Positions 26,828-35,377 are shown, counted from the first letter of the stretch. The stretch: 64,000 bases of DNA from Methanobacteriota archaeon (GCA_029547145.1 JAKPPV010000010.1:1-64000); one strand, 5' to 3'. Notes: generated by a model from the letters alone, not told the origin. Made by a program: numbers and translations.

Positions 26828-28009
26828 TCAGGCGAAGACGATCAGTCCGGCATTCTGGAGCAGCTGCATCACGAGGCCGGTGATGACCGCGACTCCGAGG
26901 ACCGTGACGACGAACGCCGCGACCAGCCGGCGCTGGAAGATGGACGCGAGCAACGTGACCTCGGGGATACTTGCACCCGCGCCACCGATGATGAGCGCGA
27001 TCACCGCCCCGACCCCCATCCCCTTGGTCGCGAGCACGGCGCTGATCGGGATGATCGTCTCGGCCCGGATGTACATCGGGATGCCGATCACCGCGGCGAT
27101 CGGGATGGCAAGCGGGTTTCCGGGGCCGGCGAGGGTGACGATCAGGTCCTCCGGGATAAAGCCGTAGATAAAGGCCCCGATCGCGGCGCCGAGGACCAGG
27201 TAGGGGACGACCTGGCGGAAGAGGCCGAGTGCGAACCGCAGTGCGGACAATAGGCGGGCACGGTGGTCCGTCCCGGGCGCGTGCTCCCCGGAGGCGGGGC
27301 AGCAGCCGGAGGCGGGAGCGGGGGGTTCGCCGCAGCAGCTGCCCCCGGGCACTGGTGCTGGCTCGATCGAGACGGAGCAGCAGGGGGACACCGGGAGAGG
27401 CACCGCCTCTGGACCGGCCGGATAGCAACGGGGTATCGGGGCCCAGGTGCCCGGAGACGCCGCTTCGGGGGGGCAGCAGGCGTCACCGGGAACCGGCGCC
27501 GGGGCGGGGGTGGCGCCGCACGAGCAGGCGGGCGCCGGCATGGAGGCCCCGCCCTCTCCCGTCCCGGCCGGTTTCACGTACCGCAGGTAACCGCGCTGCT
27601 CGAGGAGGAGTCCGGCGAGGACTGCGATCGCGAACGTCAGGGCGCCGTAGATGGCGGTCGGGACGAGCCCGAAGAGTGCGAGGAGTAAAAAGACGATGAT
27701 CGGGTTCAGGAGCGGCGATGCGAAGAGGTACGACATGCAGGCTCCGAACGGGACCCGCGTCCGGATCAGGCCGACCAGGACCGGGATCGTCGAGCAGGAG
27801 CAGAACGGGGTGAGCGCGCCGAAGATCGCGCCGAGGACTGCGCCGACCAGGGGGTGCCGGTTCGCAAGAACGGACCGGATCTTCTCCTCCGGCACGTACT
27901 CCTGGATCAGCCCGACGAGAAAGCTGATCCCGATGAAGAGAAGGATGAGTTCGGCGGTGATGGTCAGGAAGTACTGGCCCGCGGTCGAGAGGTCGTTGAG
28001 GCCCGTCAT
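26828..28009 (-). CDS. DUF318/ArsP-type permease with Cys-rich cytoplasmic or external loop
   Basis: A 393-residue membrane protein of the permease family that includes ArsP. Two hydrophobic halves flank a hydrophilic insert. The first half contains ALTPFCSCSTIPVLVGL (Cys70, Cys72), the family hallmark, and ASPLLNPIIVF; the second half contains GIPMYIRAETIIPI. The central loop (about 150-250) is Pro/Ala-rich and carries 11 cysteines between residues 162 and 237, eight of them in four CC pairs, plus CSC. Such a loop should bind soft metals or metalloids. The ATG at 28009 lies about 20-27 bases after a TATA box; longer upstream frames cross that promoter. Confidence 0.85.
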   Translation of the reverse strand: MTGLNDLSTAGQYFLTITAELILLFIGISFLVGLIQEYVPEEKIRSVLANRHPLVGAVLGAIFGALTPFCSCSTIPVLVGLIRTRVPFGACMSYLFASPLLNPIIVFLLLALFGLVPTAIYGALTFAIAVLAGLLLEQRGYLRYVKPAGTGEGGASMPAPACSCGATPAPAPVPGDACCPPEAASPGTWAPIPRCYPAGPEAVPLPVSPCCSVSIEPAPVPGGSCCGEPPAPASGCCPASGEHAPGTDHRARLLSALRFALGLFRQVVPYLVLGAAIGAFIYGFIPEDLIVTLAGPGNPLAIPIAAVIGIPMYIRAETIIPISAVLATKGMGVGAVIALIIGGAGASIPEVTLLASIFQRRLVAAFVVTVLGVAVITGLVMQLLQNAGLIVFA

Positions 28010-28011
28010 CG

Positions 28012-28036
28012 ATATATTCGTATATTCGATTATATA
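28012..28036 (-). promoter_or_regulatory. Permease-arsR promoter with ArsR-type operator
   Basis: On the minus strand a TATATAAT box (28036-28029) precedes the permease ATG at 28009 by about 20-27 bases, so the transcript should start at or near the start codon. Between box and start is an inverted repeat, ATATA-TTCG-TATAT (28012-28025), in which ATAT arms flank a short spacer as in many ArsR/SmtB operators. A repressor bound there would block the transcription start. Confidence 0.55.
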
Positions 28037-28788
28037 CATAAATTCGATCCATCGGCGGAGCCCCCCACCGGGGGCAGTCCGAAGCGGCTCCCGTCTTCGT
28101 CCCGGCACCGCTCGGTACCGTGGGAGGAACAGACCCCGATCCGGGCTTTCCGCCACCACCCGCTCCCTCTCCGCTGCACCCTGGCATCGGCGCAACCACG
28201 CCTCGCCCCCGAGCCCGGATGCCGCGCGGAGATCCGGCCCCTAGCTCCGACCAGACCGGGGATCGCCCGTTCTGCGGGTGCGTTCACCCACCACCGCGTT
28301 CGCCCATCCCGATCGGGCATCCGACGCAGGGCCCCCTGGTCCGGCTCACCCGTGCGACGGCATCGAGCCGGAGCCCGTACCCCGCTGCCGCCACCGGCAT
28401 CCCGGCGCTCTCCCTGCAGGGGAGGACCGTGCCATGGAAGATCTCCCACGGGGCGGCGAACGGTCATGGTCAATGGTCAACCGTTCTTCCGTTGCGTTCC
28501 GGGGGGAGGGTCATTCATCTCGTGCCCGGGTGTTCGGGGAGCATCGCCCGGGACGGGCCGGGCTTGTGTTCTGCCATAGGTTCCCGCCGAACGAGAGATC
28601 AATACCGCGCCGTGTGCGAAGAGCACGGTCCCGGAGATGCCCATCCCCTCGGGTCGCTGGTTGAGCGGGAAAAACCGGGGTCTTCCGGATCCGGGTGCCT
28701 GGGAACAGGACGAACTGATCCACGACCGAAACCCTGCGCTGCTCCCGGAACCGGAGCGAAGGACGCAGGATATGTTGGGTTCCGGATC
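28037..28788. other. Gap without a convincing gene inside the arsenic-type region
   Basis: About 750 bases. Several frames stay open because the DNA is GC-rich, but none has a good start, ribosome site or protein-like composition. The segment 28430-28780 reads on the minus strand with short protein-like pieces (for example GTVLFAHGAVLISRS) broken by stops, which could be a decayed gene or a long 3' leader of the ArsG-like transcript. I cannot assign it. Confidence 0.4.
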
Positions 28789-29514
28789 TCAGCCGGTCCA
28801 GCTCCCGGCGACCAGGTAGATCCCGGCGAGGATGATGAAGACGGCGGCACCCCGGCGGAGCCAGCGCTCGACCGACTGGATTCGCTGGAGGGCCCGGCCC
28901 GCCGTCGCGATCCCCTGGACGAGCAGGAGCGAGAGGACGACCACAGGCAGACCGGTCGCCGTCGCGAAGACCGACGGCACGAGAACGGGGTCCTGCTCCC
29001 GGAGGGCGAGCGGCACGAGCATGCCGAAGTAGAGGACGGCCGAGAACGGGCAGAAGCTCAGGGCGAAGAGGACGCCCAGCAGGAACGGGCCGAGGATGCG
29101 CCGCCCGGCGAGGCGCTCGGTGATCCGCTGCTTTGCGGCCTGGTACCGGGCGGACCCGGGTGAGACGGGGAGCCGGACGAGGTCGAGCATCACCAAGCCG
29201 ATGCCGATCAGCAGCGGACCAAGGATGCGCTCGCCGTAGAGCTGGAGGAACTGCGCGATCGCCTGGATGTTCAGACCGAGCACCACGATCAGCGAGGCGA
29301 TGCCGACGTAGGCGGCGATCCGGCCGAGGGTGTAGAGCGAGCCGACGAGGAGGGTGTGTCGTCCCCCTTCGCTTTGCTGGGCGATGTACGCGACCGCCGT
29401 CAGATTGGTCACGAGCGGGCATGGCGAGATCGCCATCATCAGGCCAATGAAGAATGCGGCAACGATCGGGACATGGCTCGTCCCGAGCTGCTCCATCACC
29501 TCGAGCAGGCTCAT
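28789..29514 (-). CDS. CcdA/ArsG-like membrane transporter
   Basis: A 241-residue polytopic protein with six to seven helices of the LysE/CcdA (DsbD-like) fold. The paired half-motifs ISPCPLVTNLTAVAYIAQ and LSFCPFSAVLYFGML, each with a Pro-flanked Cys, match the family annotated as aromatic aminobenzylarsenical efflux permease ArsG, related to thiol-electron carriers. Its start overlaps the stop of the ArsF-like lipoprotein gene by four bases. The pairing with that gene supports the ArsFG assignment, though electron transfer rather than efflux is also possible. Confidence 0.8.
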   Translation of the reverse strand: MSLLEVMEQLGTSHVPIVAAFFIGLMMAISPCPLVTNLTAVAYIAQQSEGGRHTLLVGSLYTLGRIAAYVGIASLIVVLGLNIQAIAQFLQLYGERILGPLLIGIGLVMLDLVRLPVSPGSARYQAAKQRITERLAGRRILGPFLLGVLFALSFCPFSAVLYFGMLVPLALREQDPVLVPSVFATATGLPVVVLSLLLVQGIATAGRALQRIQSVERWLRRGAAVFIILAGIYLVAGSWTG

Positions 29515-30041
29515 GCGGGCGTGAGGTCACCGGCCAGGCGCTGTTCAATCACGCCCTTCAGGTAGTCCATAAAACGCTGCCGGTCGTCGATCCGGTACCA
29601 GACCCTGATGTTCTCCTCGGGGTAGAAACCACCGTCGGAGGTGTATACGCCGAGCCAGAGAGAGGAGCCGGTCGCTCCGTACCGCTCCACGAGCTCTCGG
29701 TTCTCCCTGAGTTCGCCATTGATGTGCCGGAAGACGATCCTCCCCGAGGCAAGTTCGTCGGCGAAGTACGTCGTGACGGTCGCATTCGCAAAGTCCCCGA
29801 CGGTGATGCAGGATGCGCACTGCCGGGTGGGATGGAAGTGGATGACCTCGAGCTTCGTGACCGTGACATTGCCGGGCAGGGTGTACACGGTGCCCTGCGC
29901 CGGTGCCGGCGTCATCACCGACACGGGAGGGCCGTTCTGGCCCGTACAGCCGGCCATCAACACGGTTCCGAGCACGATCAGGGTCAGGGCGACTGCTGTG
30001 CCGATGCGAGGGGGGAGGGCTCGGTACGGGATTCGGATCAC
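29511..30041 (-). CDS. ArsF-like thioredoxin-fold lipoprotein
   Basis: A secreted lipoprotein of about 176 residues. The N-terminal helix ends in LMAGC, a lipobox with Cys32. The mature part contains VIHFHPTRQCASCITVGDFA with a CASC redox pair at about 75-78 and matches the family annotated as nitrophenyl compound nitroreductase subunit ArsF. The frame is open to an ATG at 30137; the GTG at 30041 puts the signal peptide at the N-terminus, but the start remains uncertain. It is translationally coupled to the ArsG-like gene. Confidence 0.75.
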   Translation of the reverse strand: MIRIPYRALPPRIGTAVALTLIVLGTVLMAGCTGQNGPPVSVMTPAPAQGTVYTLPGNVTVTKLEVIHFHPTRQCASCITVGDFANATVTTYFADELASGRIVFRHINGELRENRELVERYGATGSSLWLGVYTSDGGFYPEENIRVWYRIDDRQRFMDYLKGVIEQRLAGDLTPA

Positions 30042-30137
30042 CTCTTTTTCAGCGAGAGGAGGCGGGACCGGAGATCGGACATGCCCGGCACCCGGCAATG
30101 CTCGCAGAAATGTACCGGGCCGCCGGGGGTGCACCAC

Positions 30138-31156
30138 AGTCGCGAGGGTGGTTCACGACGCTGTTCAGAGACTGCACCGCATCCAACCCCGCTCCTCTCG
30201 CTGACGCTGTCTGGATATATCTGGGTGTTCAAGTATTGTTAAAATCTCCTGTATCTGCAACGACCGCGATCTCCCCCGATCCCGGCACCGGTCCTCCAGG
30301 GATCAGCGGCAACCTCCCCCGGCAAGACCCGTGATTGCGAACTCACGACGGGTGCCTGGAGAGAGAGAGGCACGCCGGGGCATCTTCAGGGAGGACGGGG
30401 CGAATGCCTGTTGCCATAACGAACATGACGGCAAAGATGTCGGGGAACGGAGTCGCCGGTACCGATTCAAACGTCGCGACGATCACCGCGTTCCCCGCCG
30501 AAGCGGGCAGACACCGGTTCCGGGTTTCATCGTGTGCCTGGGAAAGGAGGATCCGACCGACGGACCCTGACATTCCTGTATCGTCGCCGTTCAACCCCGC
30601 ACTCCACGCACCCGCCAGGGTTCAGTGACCAGCACCATCTGCCCACGCAGGTGCTCTGGAGAGCCATATCGCATCAACGCGCGACGACGCCACGGTGATG
30701 ATGCTCATACCCGCCTCCGCCATCGGGGTATCCCCGATCCCCGTTTCGCCGGGTCGTTCGCCTCTGCGGTGAGACGCGCGACGGACCCGGTGCGAGACGG
30801 CGCCGACCGTGCGGGTCAGGTCTTCTGTACTCTGCAGGACCTTTCCGATGCCGTTCTCCGACTCATCAGGGTCCCCTGGGACGTATTTTACGGTGCGGGC
30901 GATCCCGTCTGCACCGGGACCCACCACCCCGACGCCCTCGTGTGCCTGCCCGCAAGGTGCGAGAGGCCGACGACAGGCCGGTTGGCGAGAGCGCGCGCCC
31001 TCGAGACCCCGACCCCGATCCGGTCGGGGAGTCGCCCCGGAGCGTACCGGGAGAGGGGGAGGGGGGAGCAGGCAATACTGGTAAAGGTATATCCTCTATG
31101 AACGAGAGTGATGGTACTCATGCCCGGGGTGCGGGTTCTTTCGGAGGTGAAGGCCC
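30138..31156. other. Kilobase gap without a recognisable gene
   Basis: About 1 kb between the ArsF-like gene and the histidine kinase. The AT-rich stretch 30218-30250 may be the promoter of the ArsFG-like pair. Open frames at 30335-30628 (plus), 30343-30594 (minus) and 30622-30927 (minus) have no ribosome site and no recognisable motif; they may be decayed genes. Near the right end, GGTATATCC (31087-31095) is a likely TATA box and GGAGGTGA (31143-31150) the ribosome site of the kinase gene. Confidence 0.45.
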
Positions 31157-32683
31157 GTGCTGCTCCTGGTCGATGACGAACCGGCTCTCCTTGAACTGGG
31201 ACGGCGTTTCATCGAACGGGATGGCCGGTATGCCGTCGAGGTGGCATTATCGGGAGAGGAGGCCCTCTCGCTGCTCGAAGCGGGCCATTTCATCGCCATC
31301 GTCTCTGACTATGAGATGCCGGGGCTTACGGGGATCGAGCTTTTACAGCGGATCAGAACCGCCGGGATCGCGACACCATTCATCATCTTCACCGGGCGCG
31401 GTCGGGAGGAGGTGGCGATGGAGGCGCTCAACTCCGGTGCGTCGTACTACCTCCAGAAGGGCGGGGACGCACGGGCGCAGTTCGGCGAGCTCCTGCACCT
31501 GGTCGACCAGGCGGTCAGGACGGCGGAGGCGGAGCGGACGGCACGGGTCTCGACCGGGGCCTACCGGACCATCTTCGAGTACTCCGGGGCGGCGAGCGTG
31601 ATCCTGGAGCACAACACCCGGATCGCGCTCGTCAACTCCGCCTTCGAGCGCCTGTCCGGGTATCGCCGGGATGAGCTGGTCGGCTCCACCCGGTTCTTCG
31701 ACTTCGTCGCGGAGGAGGACCGGGAGCGGCTCCTCGGGTACCATCGCTCGCGCCGTATCGATCCCGGTCAGGTACCGGTCCAGTACGAGTTCCGGTTCAG
31801 GGACCGTGAGGGAAGGGAGCACCTGGTCGCGACCACCGTGGGGATGATCCCGGGGACGCAACGGTCGGTCGTCTCCCTGATCGACGTGACCGTCCGGTCG
31901 GGGGACGAAAAGGGTTCGGAACCCCAAAACGAGGGTGAGCGCCTGCCTCGAGAGTCCCTGCCCGCCCAGGGGATGGACCCGGACCGACGGCAGAGCGAGA
32001 TGGCCCTCCTCCGCGCGAACGAGAAGCTGAACCTCCTCTCGTCGATCACCCGGCACGATATCCAGAACCAGCTGACCCTGCTCGCCGGTTACCTCGATCT
32101 CGCCCGGGATGACTGCCACGAGCCGGTGGTGAGGAGTTACCTGAACGGCATCCGGCAGGCGTCCGACGCGATCGCGCGGCAGATCGCCTTCACCAAGATC
32201 TACCAGGACATCGGGGTCCGATCCGCCCGCTGGCACCGGGTCCGCGAGGTGGCGGAGCAGGCGGCGGGGTCCATCGCGCCGGGGGAGCTCAGGGTGGAGG
32301 TGGCGGTGGGGGACCTGGAGGTCCATGCCGACCCCCTCTTCGAGCGTGTGATCGAGAACCTGGTCGAGAACACCATTCGTCACGGCCGGAGCGCTACGCG
32401 TATCCGGTTTTCATGCGCGCCCCTGGAGTCGGGGCTCGTGATCCTGGCGGAGGACGACGGCGTCGGCGTCCGGGCGGAGGAGAAGGAGTGGATCTTCGAG
32501 CGGGGGTTCGGACGGAACACGGGGTTCGGGCTCTTCCTTGCCCGCGAGATCCTCGGGATCACGGGGATAACGATCCAGGAGACGGGGACTCCCGGGAACG
32601 GCGCACGGTTCGAGATCACGGTGCCGGAGGGCCGGTACCGGTTCCCGGTCGAGGGGCATCCGGGCGGGATCGATACGTCCTGA
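31157..32683 (+). CDS. Receiver-PAS-histidine kinase sensor protein
   Basis: A 508-residue soluble signalling protein. An N-terminal receiver domain (1-120) has Asp6, Asp7, phospho-acceptor Asp51 (IVSDYEMPG), Thr79 and Lys101. A PAS domain lies at about 135-245 (YRTIFEYSGAASVILEHN). The dimerisation helix carries the phospho-accepting His300 (SSITRHDIQNQLTLLAGYL). The ATPase domain (about 385-500) shows ENLVENTIRHG, EDDGVGV and GFGLFLAREIL. The receiver at the N-terminus, without a membrane segment, suggests it takes phosphate from another kinase and passes it on. A perfect GGAGGTGA precedes the GTG start. No partner gene is adjacent. Confidence 0.92.
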   Translation: MLLLVDDEPALLELGRRFIERDGRYAVEVALSGEEALSLLEAGHFIAIVSDYEMPGLTGIELLQRIRTAGIATPFIIFTGRGREEVAMEALNSGASYYLQKGGDARAQFGELLHLVDQAVRTAEAERTARVSTGAYRTIFEYSGAASVILEHNTRIALVNSAFERLSGYRRDELVGSTRFFDFVAEEDRERLLGYHRSRRIDPGQVPVQYEFRFRDREGREHLVATTVGMIPGTQRSVVSLIDVTVRSGDEKGSEPQNEGERLPRESLPAQGMDPDRRQSEMALLRANEKLNLLSSITRHDIQNQLTLLAGYLDLARDDCHEPVVRSYLNGIRQASDAIARQIAFTKIYQDIGVRSARWHRVREVAEQAAGSIAPGELRVEVAVGDLEVHADPLFERVIENLVENTIRHGRSATRIRFSCAPLESGLVILAEDDGVGVRAEEKEWIFERGFGRNTGFGLFLAREILGITGITIQETGTPGNGARFEITVPEGRYRFPVEGHPGGIDTS

Positions 32684-32782
32684 ACACATTCGTCCGCCCC
32701 GCGACCCGGGAGATGTCGATTGCGCCCTGCGTGACGGCCATTGAAAAGGGTTCTCTCCTTTGAGGGCGGATCATCCCACGAC

Positions 32783-33922
32783 ATGGTGCTTGAAGAGACG
32801 CTCGTCTTCGGCGAGGCAGAGGATGCCGACCGATTCGTGACCTTTTTAAAGGGCCGGGGGGTCCGCGCCCGTCGTCGGGTCACGTCGTTCATCACGGAGG
32901 AGACCCGGGTGCGCGGACCCATCGCAGGTCTCTTCGACTGGTTGAACGCCGAGATCGAGGAGAGGGAGGAGGACGAGGACCTTTCTCTTGAGGCCGGAGC
33001 GGAACCGGGAGAGGACATTGATGATATACTGGGGTTTGAACCTGATACCTTCGGCGAACCGGAGATCCTGTCGGAGAGTCGCCGGCTCAGGCGCATCCGG
33101 GCCATGCTCGCCCGTCAGTACATGGTGATCTCGCAGGCCCTCGAGACGAAGCAGGTTGGAGACCTGGTCGTTCTCGGAAGCCCGCCGGGCAATCAGAACC
33201 AGCCAGGATCGAAGACGATGGACCAGGGACAGAGGAACCTCCTTGCAGCGCTGGACATCTCGAAGGCCCCGGACAGCAGGGTGGATGGGGATCCGGTCAC
33301 CGATAACGGACCTTCGAAGGCAAAGACCCGGCCCGGCCCGGAGATGCTGATCGGAGGATTCCGAGACCTGCAAAGAGAGCTGGACGGGCTCGTGGCGCGC
33401 CAGACACTGGTCGAACAGGGGATCGTGGAGGAGACGGCAGAGGGACTCCGCCTTCTACGAACGGTCGCGCCCGACGAGATCGAGACCGAGGTCACGGTCA
33501 CCGGGATCGAGATCTCGCCCGGACTGGTGCAGGACCATGGGGTCCGAACCGATTTTCTGATCCACTACGAGACGGACTACGCCGTCGAGTGCGAGGGGTC
33601 GATCCACCTGGCCTGTTCCGCCGACGAGGTGGAGGAGGCCCTGCTCGGGACATCGGTGACACCAGAGAGCTTCGACGGCCTTCTCTTCGACCTCAGCACG
33701 AAGTCGCAGGTGATCGGGGTGCTCCTCGAGGCGCTCGAACGCGAGGGTCGGACCACCCTCGAGGCGCTGGTCGGAGAGGTGCAGGCCACCCGCCTCGAGA
33801 CGAACAGCCCTGAGGCGACGGTCGTGGTCGAGACGACCCCCGAGTTCGTGCGCGCGCTCGTCGAGGACCTCCGGAAGGCGGGGGCGATCACCGGCAACGA
33901 GCGAAAGATGCGACGGGCATAA
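32783..33922 (+). CDS. Protein of unknown function
   Basis: A 379-residue acidic protein that I do not recognise. It begins MVLEETLVFGEAEDADRFVTFL, continues with a region rich in Glu and Asp (ERE-EDEDLSLEAG) and ends with a helical domain (VVETTPEFVRALVEDLRKAG). No membrane segment or catalytic motif is seen. Codon use matches core genes. An earlier in-frame TTG at 32741 is possible, but the ATG at 32783 reads into the ordered part. It follows the histidine kinase by about 100 bases on the same strand. Confidence 0.65.
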   Translation: MVLEETLVFGEAEDADRFVTFLKGRGVRARRRVTSFITEETRVRGPIAGLFDWLNAEIEEREEDEDLSLEAGAEPGEDIDDILGFEPDTFGEPEILSESRRLRRIRAMLARQYMVISQALETKQVGDLVVLGSPPGNQNQPGSKTMDQGQRNLLAALDISKAPDSRVDGDPVTDNGPSKAKTRPGPEMLIGGFRDLQRELDGLVARQTLVEQGIVEETAEGLRLLRTVAPDEIETEVTVTGIEISPGLVQDHGVRTDFLIHYETDYAVECEGSIHLACSADEVEEALLGTSVTPESFDGLLFDLSTKSQVIGVLLEALEREGRTTLEALVGEVQATRLETNSPEATVVVETTPEFVRALVEDLRKAGAITGNERKMRRA

Positions 33923-34189
33923 ACCGGCCGAAGAACCTGCGCCGATTTGTCATCCCGCGAAGTGGACCGGATTCGGCTCGTTTGGGGTTGGGAACGGGCG
34001 TGGTCCGGGGGCCTCTTGCGAAACGATCGTTCCGGTGCACGGCACGGGAGAGACCCGGCGTCGCCAGCGCTGTACCGGAATGGCGCTCGCCCTCTCAGCG
34101 GTTCAGCCCACCCATTATTGAACCGTTCGGGGGAGCGTACGCGTCAGTCAGACAGCCGGACCGTTCCTGGTACCGGCGCGCACAACCCT

Positions 34190-34774
34190 TCAGTAGAGGA
34201 TGCCGGAGCGTGGGGGATACGCCGGCACGGTCCGCTGCAGGATCACGGGGGTGCCGCCCCCCGTCCGGAGCTCCAGCGAGAAGGTGGTGCGGGGTGCGAG
34301 CGGGGTCGTGGGCCGGATCGCGATCGTGACCACCTCGTTCGGTTCGAGCATGTTGTTCGGGGTGCCGACCGACTGTTCCCGCCGATAGACCGTCCACTCG
34401 CCGGGGGACGGGTCCGAGAGGTCGGGCCCCTGCGCGAGCGTCTCGATCGTCTCGTCCGTCGCCAGCTGGACCACCATCCGGTCCAGGTCCACCACCGCCC
34501 CGGTCGCCACGTTCGAGCCCAGGACGACGCGGAGCGTCTCGATCGATGCCCCGTCCGCCGGTGCGAGACCCATCACCTGCCCGCGGAGGTCGAGACCCCC
34601 GGAGACCTGCCCGAGCCCCTCGTGGACCGCCTTCTGCGCCTGCTGGGTCGCCATGAACCCGGTGCCGAGGACGGTATACGCGAAGACGGAGGCGACGATC
34701 GTGAACGCGATCAGGGTGATCGCAACCTCCAGTCCCGTGAAGGCGTCCTCGCGACCGGAGGCGACCGGGAACAT
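34190..34774 (-). CDS. Archaellin, second of a tandem pair
   Basis: A 194-residue archaellum filament protein. The N-terminus GREDAFTGLEVAITLIAFTI is a class III signal peptide followed by the long hydrophobic assembly helix; processing is expected next to the Gly of FTGLE. The remainder is a Thr/Val-rich beta domain ending RTVPAYPPRSGILY, the same C-terminal pattern as its upstream neighbour. It starts 21 bases after that gene, just beyond a nine-base U tract and without a visible Shine-Dalgarno. It is less conserved in the helix than the first copy and may be a minor filament subunit. Confidence 0.9.
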   Translation of the reverse strand: MFPVASGREDAFTGLEVAITLIAFTIVASVFAYTVLGTGFMATQQAQKAVHEGLGQVSGGLDLRGQVMGLAPADGASIETLRVVLGSNVATGAVVDLDRMVVQLATDETIETLAQGPDLSDPSPGEWTVYRREQSVGTPNNMLEPNEVVTIAIRPTTPLAPRTTFSLELRTGGGTPVILQRTVPAYPPRSGILY

Positions 34775-34779
34775 GAGAG

Positions 34780-34788
34780 AAAAAAAAA
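34780..34788 (-). terminator. U9 tract between the tandem archaellin genes
   Basis: On the transcribed strand nine consecutive T bases lie in the 21-base spacer between the archaellin genes. Archaeal RNA polymerase terminates at oligo-U without needing a hairpin, so part of the transcripts should end here and the downstream gene should be expressed less. Confidence 0.5.
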
Positions 34789-34795
34789 GGTGAGA

Positions 34796-35377
34796 TCAGT
34801 AGAGCAGCGTGCTCTTGTGGGTATAGGCGGGGACCGAGCGCTTGATGCCGAGCGCTGCGCCCACCGGGGGCTTGACCTCGAGGTTGAACGAGGTGTAGGG
34901 CGCGAGCGAGTTCGTCGGCATGACCTTCAGCACGAACTGCTCGTCCTTCTCGAGCATATTGTTCTCGAGCCCTCCGAGGTTATTGTGGCGCTCCAGGATG
35001 GTCCACTGCTTCGCGGTTGGATCCGCCTTGTCGGTGCCCTTGTCGAGCGTCTCGACCGTCGCGTTGGTGGAGAAGACCATGACGGTCTTGTTCATGTCCA
35101 CCGTGCTCGCGCCGGCGGCGAGACCGACCGTGAACTGGATGTACTTGATGTCGTCGCCATCGTTGTCCGCGATGCCGTACACATCGCCCAATACTTCGAC
35201 GGCCGACGATGCCATGGCAACGCCGCTGTGGACGGTCTCCTGCGACTTCTGCGTGGTGAAGAACCCGGCGCCGAGCACCACGTACGAGAACACGGCCGCC
35301 ACGACGACGAACGCGATCAGGACGATCGCGGCCTCGAGGCCCGTGAATGCATCTTCATTGTTCCTGAATACCTTCAT
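34796..35377 (-). CDS. Major archaellin
   Basis: A 193-residue archaellin. The prepeptide (KVFRNNEDAFTGLE) and the hydrophobic helix (AAIVLIAFVVVAAVFSYVVL) match Methanomicrobiales archaellins. The outer domain includes TNAT and other N-glycosylation sequons. ATGs at 35380 and 35377 are both possible; AGGTGA at 35383-35388 fits the second better. An AT-rich promoter (about 35445-35465) lies upstream. None of the other archaellum genes (flaC-flaJ) are adjacent, so they are elsewhere in the genome. Confidence 0.93.
   Translation of the reverse strand: MKVFRNNEDAFTGLEAAIVLIAFVVVAAVFSYVVLGAGFFTTQKSQETVHSGVAMASSAVEVLGDVYGIADNDGDDIKYIQFTVGLAAGASTVDMNKTVMVFSTNATVETLDKGTDKADPTAKQWTILERHNNLGGLENNMLEKDEQFVLKVMPTNSLAPYTSFNLEVKPPVGAALGIKRSVPAYTHKSTLLY

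Noticed and set aside
28120-29163. Plus-strand frame of 347 codons across the gap and the ArsG-like gene
   Set aside because: It runs antisense through a clear membrane protein gene and is low-complexity in composition.
30622-30927. Minus-strand frame of 101 codons in the gap before the kinase
   Set aside because: No Shine-Dalgarno, no TATA box at the right distance and no recognisable motif; kept only as part of the gap description.
24371-31156. Possible insertion sequence or CRISPR-Cas locus in the accessory region
   Set aside because: No transposase motif, no terminal inverted repeats, no repeat-spacer array and no cas gene were seen.
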